Source: an uncultured Candidatus Actinomarina sp. (lineage in GTDB: Bacteria; Actinomycetota; Acidimicrobiia; Actinomarinales; Actinomarinaceae). Taken from it: DNA of 64,000 bases. The DNA is taken from positions 1 through 64,000 of the forward strand of contig CACNFT010000002.1 in assembly GCA_902619825.1 (NCBI GenBank). Reading direction: 5' to 3'. Position 1 is the first letter of the stretch, and each line of letters starts with the position of its first letter. This document shows, piece after piece, positions 1 to 9,651 of the stretch. The notes under the pieces were generated by a model. That model did no database searches and was not told the origin of the DNA. It worked only from the letters and a program-made list of their open reading frames with translations. The position numbers and the translations under genes were made by a program.

Positions 1-90
1 TTCAACAGAAATACCTAAATGTTTAGCTCTTGCCTCAGCAGACCTAATCAATAGATATTCAGGTACGTTTAAAGGTTTTTCTTCACTCAT
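1..90 (-). CDS. N-terminal part of an unidentified protein (truncated by window edge)
   Basis: Minus-strand open frame from ATG at 90: MSEEKPLNVPEYLLIRSAEARAKHLGISVE..., continuing off the left edge; co-directional with 108-792. Confidence 0.45.
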   Translation of the reverse strand, partial: MSEEKPLNVPEYLLIRSAEARAKHLGISVE

Positions 91-107
91 AATTTAACTT
101 TACCTGC

Positions 108-296
108 CTAGTTTAATGCACGCGGGGATAATGTTATTTCATTTTTCTGTGGTGAAACACAGTTTGAAACAGTTTCACCATCACAACATTCAGCTTGGTT
201 CAAACCAAACATAGGACATTGATTGTTGATACAAGCTCCATGACCATGAAGATAGGTCATTTCTCTTTTACACCAGGTACAAACTAAATTATTCAT
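108..296 (-). CDS. Small Cys-rich (zinc-ribbon-like) protein
   Basis: 62 aa with CTWC, CINNQC and CC motifs; start overlaps the 3' end of the sodX-like gene by 8 nt. Confidence 0.6.
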   Translation of the reverse strand: MNNLVCTWCKREMTYLHGHGACINNQCPMFGLNQAECCDGETVSNCVSPQKNEITLSPRALN

Positions 297-792
297 AACT
301 CTTAAACTTATGATAGGGCCAATAGAGGTATCTTAATTTCCAACAGTCCTCATTTTTAATTGGACCAATAGATGACGAATCACTAGAAGATTTTTCTCTA
401 TTATCTCCTAATACAAATAATTCATCTTCCTGCAATGTAATAGTTTCAAAAGAAGCTGACTTACCATTACCCCAACTATCGCTAATTGATTTTCCATCAA
501 CTTTTATCTCCCCATCTTCATTTGAAATAGTCTCACCTGGAAGTCCGATGACTCGTTTAATTATTTCAATATTTTTTGGAGCATATTCATAAATAACAAT
601 ATCACCTCGATTTAATGGTTCTGCAACTTTTATAGCTAATACGTAATCGCCTTCATGTAATGATGGCTCCATACTTTCTTCTTTGATTTCATATGTTCTA
701 TAAGTTCCATCTTTATTATTTTTTAGAAATAAATAGACAGCGATGATAAGAAGGTTTCTAATATTTAATATCCGTGTAATGCTTTTAATCAT
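289..792 (-). CDS. sodX: S26-family signal peptidase, Ni-SOD maturation protease (SodX-like)
   Basis: Ser motif ESMEPSLHEGDYVLA, KRVIGLPGE, GDNREKSSDS; divergent from the Ni-SOD gene. Confidence 0.8.
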   Translation of the reverse strand: MIKSITRILNIRNLLIIAVYLFLKNNKDGTYRTYEIKEESMEPSLHEGDYVLAIKVAEPLNRGDIVIYEYAPKNIEIIKRVIGLPGETISNEDGEIKVDGKSISDSWGNGKSASFETITLQEDELFVLGDNREKSSSDSSSIGPIKNEDCWKLRYLYWPYHKFKSYE

Positions 793-840
793 ATAGTTTT
801 TTTGTTATTAAAATTAATAGTAGATTACTAAAGGAGATTT

Positions 841-1227
841 ATGAAGTTATTTAAACCAACAAGAGTAGCTCATGCTCATTGTGATTTGCCATGCGGTGTC
901 TATGATCCTGCACAAGCAAGAATCAATGCAGAGTCAGTTGTAAATGCCTCCAAAAAATATCAAGAATCTGATGATGCTGCATTCAAACAACGATGCATCA
1001 CCATTAAAGAAGATATGGCTGAAGAGGTTAAGAAAGATCTATGGGTATTGTGGACAGATTATTTCAAGCCAGAACACCTTGAAAAATTTCCAAATGTTCA
1101 TGATCTTTTCTGGAATGCAACAAAGAAAGCTGGAGAAGCAAAGAAAACAGAAGATCCTGCTGTAGGCGAGGAACTTCTAGGTTTGATTAATGAAATAGAT
1201 GAGGTATTTCAAGCTACAAAGAGCTAA
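841..1227 (+). CDS. sodN: Nickel superoxide dismutase
   Basis: Ni-hook HCDLPCGVYDPAQARI after a short propeptide MKLFKPTRVAHA; AAAGGAG SD just upstream. Confidence 0.95.
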   Translation: MKLFKPTRVAHAHCDLPCGVYDPAQARINAESVVNASKKYQESDDAAFKQRCITIKEDMAEEVKKDLWVLWTDYFKPEHLEKFPNVHDLFWNATKKAGEAKKTEDPAVGEELLGLINEIDEVFQATKS

Positions 1228-2843
1228 TCAAATTTTTTAAAAAGGTGTCCAATATTTTCTAAAGGGGCACCTTTTTTTATGTCGTTTACTGACCAATTAT
1301 TATTTGTATTTTTTTCAATTGCATTTTTTACAACCTCAGATGTTGTCGGCATAAAAGGAGTAAATAATGATGCACATGCATCTATTGCTGTAAGTGATGT
1401 GTGTAGTATTGCTGTTGCTCTGGCGTTGTCCTCTTTTATTATCTTCCATGGTTCTGTTTCATTAAGATAAGCATTTATTTTATTTACATATCCCATAACT
1501 GACTGAAGTGATGATTTGAGTTCGACCTTTTCGATTAATTCACTTGTCTTTTCAAAACAAACACTGGCTTCATCAATTATTTTTTTATCAATTTCATTTA
1601 ACTCAAAATCAAAGTCTAATTTTTCATAATTATTTATATATTGTGAAAAAACTCTTTGAACTAAATTTCCCCATGCCGCCACAAGTTCTTCGTTATTTCG
1701 TCTAATCATTTCATCTTCAGAGATTTCAGAATCATTTTGCTCTGGCAGGATACTGGCTAGAGCGTATCTTAATGAATCTGGATTCCATTCATCAAGATAA
1801 TCGTTCAAAGTTTTTCCAACACCCCTACTTGCAGATGCCTTTTCACCTTTAATCAATATGTACTGGTTTGCCGGAACATTTGTTGGTAGGTTCAAATCAC
1901 CATATGCAAGTAACATGGCAGGCCATATTATTGCATGAAAAGGAACATTATCTTTTCCAACAAAATAATAAGACTCTGCATCCTCATTCATCCAAAAATC
2001 TTTCCATGCATCAGGTGTGCCATTGTTTATTGCCCACTCTTTAGCTGCAGATAAATAACCAATTACAGCTTCAAACCATACGTATATTTTTTTTCCATCA
2101 CCTAATTCATTTTCTGGAATGTCGATTCCCCAGTCTAAATCTCTCGTTATAGCTCTATCTTGTAGACCTTCTTCAACAAATGATTTAGAAAAGTTTATAA
2201 CGTGAGGTCTCCAACCTTCTTTACTATTTAACCAATCAGAAAGTCTCTCATTTAGAGCACTTAACTTTAAAAAATAATGTTCAGTCTCTTTAAATTCTGC
2301 TTTGTTTCCAGATATTTTACTTATAGGATTTATTAACTCTTCTGGATCAAGAGTTTTACCACAGCTATCACATTGGTCACCTCTTGCTTCACTATAAGCA
2401 ACAGGACAAGGACAAGTTCCCTCTACATATCTATCAGGTAAAAACATTTTTTCTTGTGGATCAAAAGCCTGGATACTTTTATTTTTTTCAATAAAGCCAT
2501 TCTGTTTTATTTTTAAGAACATTTCCTGAGTAACTTCTTTATGATTATCAGTCATTGTTGTTGTATAGTTATCCCAAGAAATACCAAGTTTTTCCCAATA
2601 CCCCAAAAATTCATTGTGATATTTATTGACAATATCTATTGGTTGAACACCTTCTGCATCAGCTCTTACAGTTATTGGGGTACCGTGAACGTCGCTTCCT
2701 GACACCATTAAAACATTGTTACCAACAGCTCTGTGGTACCTTGCAAAAATATCAGCAGGCAGATATGCTCCACCAATATGGCCTAGATGTCTTGACCCGC
2801 TTGCATATGGCCAAGCCACACAAACTAATACATTTTTTGACAT
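1224..2843 (-). CDS. metG: Methionyl-tRNA synthetase
   Basis: CVAWPYASGSRHLGHIGG (HIGH), CPCP..CDSC zinc site, VWFEAVIGYLSAAKEW. Confidence 0.95.
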   Translation of the reverse strand: MSKNVLVCVAWPYASGSRHLGHIGGAYLPADIFARYHRAVGNNVLMVSGSDVHGTPITVRADAEGVQPIDIVNKYHNEFLGYWEKLGISWDNYTTTMTDNHKEVTQEMFLKIKQNGFIEKNKSIQAFDPQEKMFLPDRYVEGTCPCPVAYSEARGDQCDSCGKTLDPEELINPISKISGNKAEFKETEHYFLKLSALNERLSDWLNSKEGWRPHVINFSKSFVEEGLQDRAITRDLDWGIDIPENELGDGKKIYVWFEAVIGYLSAAKEWAINNGTPDAWKDFWMNEDAESYYFVGKDNVPFHAIIWPAMLLAYGDLNLPTNVPANQYILIKGEKASASRGVGKTLNDYLDEWNPDSLRYALASILPEQNDSEISEDEMIRRNNEELVAAWGNLVQRVFSQYINNYEKLDFDFELNEIDKKIIDEASVCFEKTSELIEKVELKSSLQSVMGYVNKINAYLNETEPWKIIKEDNARATAILHTSLTAIDACASLFTPFMPTTSEVVKNAIEKNTNNNWSVNDIKKGAPLENIGHLFKKFD

Positions 2844-2889
2844 AACACTTTAAGAATAGACTTCTTAATCACAAACAATACAATTTTGT

Positions 2890-2927
2890 GAAACAATTAT
2901 GAAACATTTCGGTAATAATCATTTAAC
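2890..2927 (+). promoter_or_regulatory. GlnR-like operator (four half-sites, 11-bp period)
   Basis: GAAAC-AATTAT-GAAAC-ATTTCG-GTAAT-AATCAT-TTAAC, matches the GTnAC-n6-GAAAC pattern of actinobacterial GlnR boxes; upstream of amt. Confidence 0.6.
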
Positions 2928-2986
2928 TTTTATCAGGTCTCGTAACATTTATATTTAATTAGGTTGTTACAAAAGGAGATTTATAA

Positions 2987-4186
2987 ATGGAATTAGCAAC
3001 TTATGTAGATAGTTTGTGGATTGTAGTTGCAGGTATTTTAGTCATGTTTATGCAGCCTGGCTTCATGCTTGTAGAAACTGGATTCACAAGATCAAAAAAC
3101 TCAGTCAATATCGTAATGAAAAACTTTATGGACTTTTCGGTTGGTGCAGTGACCTATTGGGCATTTGGATTTGCACTAGCTTATGGAGGAACAACCCTAG
3201 GTGGATTTTTAGCTTATGGGAACTTCTTCTTAGAAGGTGACTCAATTACCTATTTCTTTCAGGTAGTCTTCGCAGCAACTGCAGCAACAATTGTTTCTGG
3301 TGCAGTCGCAGAGAGAACAAAATTTAGCGCATACTTATTATTTCAACCATTTATATGTGGTGTAATTTATCCAATAGTTACTCACTGGGTTTGGAGTGGT
3401 CAAGGTTGGCTTGGTGACTTAGGCTTCATTGACTTTGCAGGTTCTGGTGTAGTTCACATGGTAGGTGGATTTGCTGCATTAGCCGGTGTACAAATCGTCG
3501 GACCAAGAATTGGAAAATATGATGATGACGGAAATCCTCAAGTTATCCCTGGAAGCTCAATGGTAGCTGGAGCACTTGGTGTCTTTATTCTCTGGTTTGG
3601 ATGGTATGGATTTAACGTAGGATCTGCTTTAGCAGCAGTAGACGTTGACCTTGCTGCAATTGCGGTAACAACAACTCTATCAGCAGCTGCTGGTTCTATA
3701 ACAGCAATGTATACGTCAATGATTTCAGGCAAGCCAAATGTTGGTATGACACTAAATGGTGCTTTAGCCGGTTTAGTTGGGATTACAGCTGGTTGTGCGA
3801 ATGTTAACAACTTAGGAGCAGTTCTAATTGGTTTAGTATCTGGTGCCTTAGTTGTCTACTCAATAAACTTTTTGGAGAAAAAAGGATTTGATGATGCAGT
3901 GGGTGCAGTCTCTGTCCACGGTATTTGTGGAATCTGGGGTGTTCTTGCTGTTGCAATTTTTGATACTTCTGATGGTTTGTTTTATGGAGGCGGAGGAACA
4001 TTGTTTGGTCCGCAATTAATCGGTATTTTAGCAATTGGTGCATGGGCATATGCAACCTCTTATCTTGTTTTCAAGGTTATTGATTCAACTGTAGGATTAA
4101 GAGTTACAGCTGAAGAAGAAATTGCTGGATTAGATGCTTCAGAACACGGAACATCTGCATATGGAGATTTCATAACTAAAAAGTAA
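2987..4186 (+). CDS. amt: Ammonium transporter
   Basis: AMT family: MQPGFMLVETGFTRSKNSVNI, GSGVVHMVGGFAAL, DDAVGAVSVHGICGIWG; AAAGGAG SD. Confidence 0.95.
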   Translation: MELATYVDSLWIVVAGILVMFMQPGFMLVETGFTRSKNSVNIVMKNFMDFSVGAVTYWAFGFALAYGGTTLGGFLAYGNFFLEGDSITYFFQVVFAATAATIVSGAVAERTKFSAYLLFQPFICGVIYPIVTHWVWSGQGWLGDLGFIDFAGSGVVHMVGGFAALAGVQIVGPRIGKYDDDGNPQVIPGSSMVAGALGVFILWFGWYGFNVGSALAAVDVDLAAIAVTTTLSAAAGSITAMYTSMISGKPNVGMTLNGALAGLVGITAGCANVNNLGAVLIGLVSGALVVYSINFLEKKGFDDAVGAVSVHGICGIWGVLAVAIFDTSDGLFYGGGGTLFGPQLIGILAIGAWAYATSYLVFKVIDSTVGLRVTAEEEIAGLDASEHGTSAYGDFITKK

Positions 4187-4198
4187 CAAATTATTAAG

Positions 4199-4255
4199 GA
4201 AACCAGCTTAATTTAGGTCCCCCCCTAAAGATTTTTAAGGCTGGTTTTCTTATTT
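4199..4255 (+). terminator. Rho-independent terminator downstream of amt
   Basis: AACCAGC-TTAA ... TTAAGGCTGGTT stem with nested TTTAG/CTAAA and C-run loop, followed by T-rich tail. Confidence 0.7.
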
Positions 4256-4291
4256 ATATAACAACTTATTCATAGTAAAATTGTCATACTA

Positions 4292-7200
4292 ATGACATTT
4301 AATTTCGAAGAAAAAGATTCATGCGGTGTTGGATTTATAGCCTCAAGAGGAATTCCAAGAACGCATGGTATGACACTAAAGATTCTTGAATGCCTCTCTA
4401 ACTTAGATCATAGAGGTGCAAAGTTTGCTGACGGAACTGGAGACGGTGCTGGAGTATTGACAGAAATACCATTTGAACTAATTGAAGCTGAACTTTCTGA
4501 AAGGGGCTTAGATTTAGAAGAGAGATCCAAACTTGGAATGATATCTTGTTTCTTCGATCCAAAAAACATAAACGAGTCAATTGAATTAATCGATAAAAAA
4601 CTAAAAGAATTTGATATCAAACTTCTTTATTGGAGAAAAGTACCAACAGATAAAGAGATACTTGGAACTATGGCAAAAAATTCAAAACCTGGAATTTATC
4701 AAGCAATTATTTGTTCTACTAAAGAATATAAATACAAATTTGAAAACTATCTTTATTTATTTAGGAAATCTCTAGAAACTGATCTTGCAAAAAATGAATT
4801 TTTAAACATTCATATAAACTCATGCTCAAGTAAAACTGTTGTATATAAAGGATTGTTTACAGCTACTCAAACTGCAGATTTTTATTGGGATCTTAGAAAT
4901 CCTCTCTACAAGACAAGATATGGAGTGTTTCATCAACGGTTTTCAACCAACACAACTTCCACTTGGGATAAAGCTCAACCTTTTAGAATGTTGGCACATA
5001 ACGGTGAAATAAATACAATTAGAGCAAATTATTCTTGGATGAAAGCAAGAGAAGTAGATGCTTCATCAAATCTTTGGAAAGAAGACATTGAAAAACTTAA
5101 GCCATTCATAAATGAAAATCTTTCTGATTCTGGACAACTTGATAACGCTATAGAATTGCTAGTTCAATCTGGAAGGAAGCTCTCCCATGCTCAAGAGATG
5201 CTTATTCCTTCAGCATGGGAGAATAATCCAAGATTTACAAAAGATCAGCAAGCTTACTATCAATACCACGCTTTTTTATCAGAACCGTGGGATGGTCCAG
5301 CAGCTATAGTTTCTACTGATGGGGAAGATATAATTGCAGGTCTTGATAGAAGTGGTTTGAGACCTTTAAGGTGGATGGTCTCAGATAGGTATATATTGGC
5401 AGCATCTGAGGTTGGTATCTGTCCTTCTGTTGAAGCAGGAGCGTATAAAACTGCTCAATTAGAGCCTGGTCAAACTATTAGATATCGAATAAAAACTGAT
5501 GAACTATTGGATGAACAAGAAGTTATAGAGAAACTATCTGAGAAAAACCCATATAAAGAGTGGGTAAAAACTAAACCATTAGTTGCTGATACTGAATTCA
5601 GTGACAAACCTGATGAAATGGAACTTGATCAACTCTCAGATTATTTCCAATACACACCAGAAGAAGAGAGGTTAATTTTACTTCCAATGATACAAGGTGA
5701 TATACCAACTGGATCAATGGGCAATGATTCTCCACTAGCTGTTTTAAGTAAAACAAAGCCAAGATTAAGTAGATATTTCCATCAAATGTTTGCTCAAGTA
5801 ACTAATCCTCCTATTGACCCAATAAGAGAACGGTTTGTAATGTCAACCAAAACTTATTTAGGTAAAAGAGGTTCAATACTTAGAGAAACATCACAACAAG
5901 CAAATTTAATTACACTTGAATCTCCAATTCTTAGTAAGGGCAGTTATGATCTCCTTGTTTCAAAAGGTTTCTCAAAGGATAAATCGAAAGTTTTCGATAT
6001 CTCATTCAATAAATCAGAAACAAGTCTGGAAGATTTTCTTAATGATTTATGTGAAGAGGTTTATAAATCAGTTTTAAATAAAAAATCTTTAATTATATTT
6101 AGTGATAGAAAAGTTATAGCAGGAAATAGCATTGCACCATCTCTTCTTGTATTAGGCCGTGTACATCAGTATCTAATTAATAAAGGTGTAAGACTGAAAG
6201 CCTCATTAATAGTTGTTTCTGGTGAAATACGTGATGCTCATGACTTGGCATGTCATATAGCATATGGTGCTTCTGCTATATGGCCATACCTTGCTCTAGA
6301 AAAAGCAAGATTGTTATCAATCGATAATCCAGATTTAGAGGTTACTCCTTCTGAGGCTCAAGAAAACTATAGGGATGCATTGAATAAAGGTCTTTTAAAG
6401 ATAATGTCAAAAATGGGAATCTGTACTGTTTCTTCATATAGAGGATCCGAAATTTATGAAATTATTGGACTTGATAATGAGATAACACATTCGGCATTCT
6501 CAAATTCGTACACAAGAACAGAAGGACTAGGGTATAAAAATATACAAGATAACTTACTTGTCTTAGGAAAAGATGAACCATTTGATCTTGAGATTGGTGG
6601 ATTTTACAAACATAAAAAAGGAAGTGAACCACATGTAACTTCACCAGTGACAGTTCTAAAATTGCAAAAAGCTGTTCGTTCTGGAGATAGGGACGAATGG
6701 AACAAATATCTTGAGTCCTTAGAAGATCGAGATAATGTACAAATACGTGATTTATTTACACTCCCTGAGAATAATAAAATTTTAAATTCGGTAGAAGATG
6801 ACTCACTTCAAGATATATACAAAAAATTTACAGTTAGCTCAATGTCACTTGGTGCCTTGTCAGAGGAAGCTCATCAAGCTTTAGCTATAGCAATGAATCG
6901 TATTGGAGCCAAGTCAGGCTCTGGAGAAGGTGGTGAAGATCCAGAAAGATATGGAACTGAAAAGAATTCAAAAATAAAACAAATTGCCTCTGGACGTTTT
7001 GGAGTAACACCAGATTATTTGGCATCAGCTGAGGAATATCAAATAAAAATGGCACAGGGATCAAAACCGGGAGAGGGTGGTCAATTACCTGGATTCAAAG
7101 TAGATCCACATATCGCAAAACTAAGACACACTGTCGAAGGTGTGACATTAATATCACCCCCACCTCACCATGACATATACTCAATTGAAGATCTTGCACA

Positions 7201-8668
7201 GTTAATATATGACTTAAAAACTTTTAACCCTAACAATCCAGTAAATGTAAAACTTGTTTCTGAACCTGGTGTAGGAGTTATAGCTGTTGGAGTGGCAAAA
7301 GCTGGAGCAGATGTAATAACAATAGCTGGTAGTGATGGCGGGACAGGAGCAAGTCCATGGACAAGTATTAAACATGCTGGATCTCCATGGGAACTTGGAT
7401 TAAGTGAAACTCATCAGGCATTAGTAGAAAATAATATGCGAGATAAAGTTCTTCTTGAGGTTGATGGAGGATTGCGGTCTCCAAAAGATATTATCATTGC
7501 GACCCTATTAGGTGCTGATAGATATGGCTTTGGAACATTACCACTTTTAGCCTTGGGTTGTAAAATGGTTCGACAATGTCATGAGAATACCTGTCCAGTT
7601 GGAATTGCAACTCAGGATGAAAATTTAAGAGCAAAATTTACTGGTGCCCCAGAACAAGTTATGCAACTTTTTAAATTTATTGCTGAAGATATTAAGTCAT
7701 ACTTACAAATTTTTAATGTTCAGTCGTTAGATGATCTCATTGGACATGCAGATCTTTTAGGACTTAAAGTAATGAATAATAACTTACCAAAAAGTCTTCA
7801 CAAGCTTTTAAGGAATGCTGTTTCAGATAAGAAAAACCCAGGATTTATAAGGCATGACGAAGGAAGGTTATCAAGAAGACTAACTTCAGAAATAATGAAA
7901 GGTGTAAGAAGTAAGAAATCAACTATTATTCAATATCCTGTATCAAACGAAGATAGGAGTATCGGAGCAAGAGTTTCTGGAGAGATATCAATTAACAAAT
8001 TAGGTAATGAATTAAAAGAAAATCCAACATATATAAGCCTTTCTGGAGCCGCAGGCCAAAGTTTTGGAGCATTTATTAGAGACGGTATAAATCTAAAGCT
8101 AATTGGAAGTGCAAACGATTATGTTGGTAAAGGAATGGGTGGAGGAAGTATTACGATTATCCCTCAAGGTACAAAAAATCAAGGAGCATATCATGCGGCT
8201 GGAAATGCACTTTTATATGGAGCAACAGGTGGACAACTATATATATCTGGAAGAGTTGGTCAGAGATTTGGTGTGAGAAATAGCGGGGGAATAGCAGTAG
8301 TTGAGGGCTGTAGCGCACATGCAGCAGAATACATGACTGGTGGTACCTTAATCATTCTTGGAAGTATTGGTTTCAATTTTGGTGCTGGAATGACTGGTGG
8401 GAAAGTTATATTATTAAATACACAAAAAAACTTTGAGCAATATATTTCTAAATCTGCTCCAGAATCTCGAGAGATAAATGACATAGACGCATTAGAGTTG
8501 AGAGCATTCTTAAACAAACATATTGAGCAAACAGGATCACCTCTAGCTAAGGATATACTTTCAAAAGAGCCAGATTGGTCAAAAATGTTTACTGTATTCG
8601 GGGGCCTTGCAAATGTTACTGAAAGTGATATAAACATTGCAAAAGCAAAGATTGAAGCGCTTGATTAA
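4292..8668 (+). CDS. gltB: Glutamate synthase large subunit (GOGAT)
   Basis: 1458 aa; N-terminal DSCGVGF amidotransferase nucleophile, GEGGEDPERYGT, 3Fe-4S motif CKMVRQCHENTCPVGIATQ, C-terminal GXGXG repeats. Confidence 0.95.
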   Translation: MTFNFEEKDSCGVGFIASRGIPRTHGMTLKILECLSNLDHRGAKFADGTGDGAGVLTEIPFELIEAELSERGLDLEERSKLGMISCFFDPKNINESIELIDKKLKEFDIKLLYWRKVPTDKEILGTMAKNSKPGIYQAIICSTKEYKYKFENYLYLFRKSLETDLAKNEFLNIHINSCSSKTVVYKGLFTATQTADFYWDLRNPLYKTRYGVFHQRFSTNTTSTWDKAQPFRMLAHNGEINTIRANYSWMKAREVDASSNLWKEDIEKLKPFINENLSDSGQLDNAIELLVQSGRKLSHAQEMLIPSAWENNPRFTKDQQAYYQYHAFLSEPWDGPAAIVSTDGEDIIAGLDRSGLRPLRWMVSDRYILAASEVGICPSVEAGAYKTAQLEPGQTIRYRIKTDELLDEQEVIEKLSEKNPYKEWVKTKPLVADTEFSDKPDEMELDQLSDYFQYTPEEERLILLPMIQGDIPTGSMGNDSPLAVLSKTKPRLSRYFHQMFAQVTNPPIDPIRERFVMSTKTYLGKRGSILRETSQQANLITLESPILSKGSYDLLVSKGFSKDKSKVFDISFNKSETSLEDFLNDLCEEVYKSVLNKKSLIIFSDRKVIAGNSIAPSLLVLGRVHQYLINKGVRLKASLIVVSGEIRDAHDLACHIAYGASAIWPYLALEKARLLSIDNPDLEVTPSEAQENYRDALNKGLLKIMSKMGICTVSSYRGSEIYEIIGLDNEITHSAFSNSYTRTEGLGYKNIQDNLLVLGKDEPFDLEIGGFYKHKKGSEPHVTSPVTVLKLQKAVRSGDRDEWNKYLESLEDRDNVQIRDLFTLPENNKILNSVEDDSLQDIYKKFTVSSMSLGALSEEAHQALAIAMNRIGAKSGSGEGGEDPERYGTEKNSKIKQIASGRFGVTPDYLASAEEYQIKMAQGSKPGEGGQLPGFKVDPHIAKLRHTVEGVTLISPPPHHDIYSIEDLAQLIYDLKTFNPNNPVNVKLVSEPGVGVIAVGVAKAGADVITIAGSDGGTGASPWTSIKHAGSPWELGLSETHQALVENNMRDKVLLEVDGGLRSPKDIIIATLLGADRYGFGTLPLLALGCKMVRQCHENTCPVGIATQDENLRAKFTGAPEQVMQLFKFIAEDIKSYLQIFNVQSLDDLIGHADLLGLKVMNNNLPKSLHKLLRNAVSDKKNPGFIRHDEGRLSRRLTSEIMKGVRSKKSTIIQYPVSNEDRSIGARVSGEISINKLGNELKENPTYISLSGAAGQSFGAFIRDGINLKLIGSANDYVGKGMGGGSITIIPQGTKNQGAYHAAGNALLYGATGGQLYISGRVGQRFGVRNSGGIAVVEGCSAHAAEYMTGGTLIILGSIGFNFGAGMTGGKVILLNTQKNFEQYISKSAPESREINDIDALELRAFLNKHIEQTGSPLAKDILSKEPDWSKMFTVFGGLANVTESDINIAKAKIEALD

Positions 8669-8710
8669 TTAGTTATTTCTTTATAACAAATTAAGTTATA
8701 CCATAAGAAT

Positions 8711-9649
8711 ATGAATACAAAACTATCAATTAATAACATTGTCGACTGGACAACAACAGAAGATATGGTTAACAATGTGAAAGTTGACGAAGTTGGGGTG
8801 TTAGACCGAGTGTCATCACTTGCAACACGAAGTATCAAGAGAGAATCTAAATTAAATGCTTTACAAAAAATAGTAAGCATGTGTGACCTTACAACATTAG
8901 AGGGCGAGGATACTGAAGGTAAAATTATCCAGATGTCATCAAAAGCAATAGCACCAGATCCAAATGATGAAAGCGTCCCTAGTGCTGCTGCAGTATGTGT
9001 ATATCCAGCACTTGTATCAACAGCTAAAAAAACAGTAAAAGATTCTAGTGTTAAAGTAGCATCCGTTTCTTCTTATTTCCCAAGTGGACAAGCACCTATT
9101 GAATCAAAAATTTCAGACACTAAATTTGCAATTAATGAAGGTGCTGATGAAATAGACATCGTAATTAATAGAAAAGCTTTTTTTGAAGGTGATTATAAGA
9201 AAGTGTATGAAGAAATAAAATCTTTAAAAGATGTTTGTGGAGATATTCATTTAAAAACAATACTGGAGATTGGAGAACTGAAAACTTATGAAAACATAAA
9301 GAAAGCAAGTGTAATTGCTTTATGTGCTGGATCTGATTTTATCAAAACTTCAACAGGAAAAATATCAAATGGTTCATCAAGAGAAGCATGCTTGGTAATG
9401 GCCAGAACTGTTAGAGAATTTCAATCTTATGGTTATGGTATGAGGGGAATAAAAGTGGCAGGAGGAATAAGAAGCTCTAAAGATGCGATACGGTACTTAG
9501 TAATTATTAATGAAGAATTAGGTAGCTCCTGGCTTTCTCCAGATTATTTTAGATTTGGTGCATCAAGCTTGTTAGATGATGTCCTTAGACAAATAAAAAA
9601 ACTAAAAACTAATGCATATCAATCAAGTTATTATTTTCCAAGAGGATAA
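8711..9649 (+). CDS. deoC: Deoxyribose-phosphate aldolase
   Basis: EIDIVINRKAF, LKTILEIGEL, FIKTSTGK, MRGIKVAGGIRS. Confidence 0.9.
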   Translation: MNTKLSINNIVDWTTTEDMVNNVKVDEVGVLDRVSSLATRSIKRESKLNALQKIVSMCDLTTLEGEDTEGKIIQMSSKAIAPDPNDESVPSAAAVCVYPALVSTAKKTVKDSSVKVASVSSYFPSGQAPIESKISDTKFAINEGADEIDIVINRKAFFEGDYKKVYEEIKSLKDVCGDIHLKTILEIGELKTYENIKKASVIALCAGSDFIKTSTGKISNGSSREACLVMARTVREFQSYGYGMRGIKVAGGIRSSKDAIRYLVIINEELGSSWLSPDYFRFGASSLLDDVLRQIKKLKTNAYQSSYYFPRG

Positions 9650-9651
9650 TT

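Noticed and set aside
3538-4055. Minus-strand ORFs opposite amt (90 and 83 aa)
   Set aside because: Shadow ORFs antisense to a well-supported gene with no domain features; same for other antisense ORFs opposite gltB, murA, dapD, gatA, sodN frame +2 and similar.
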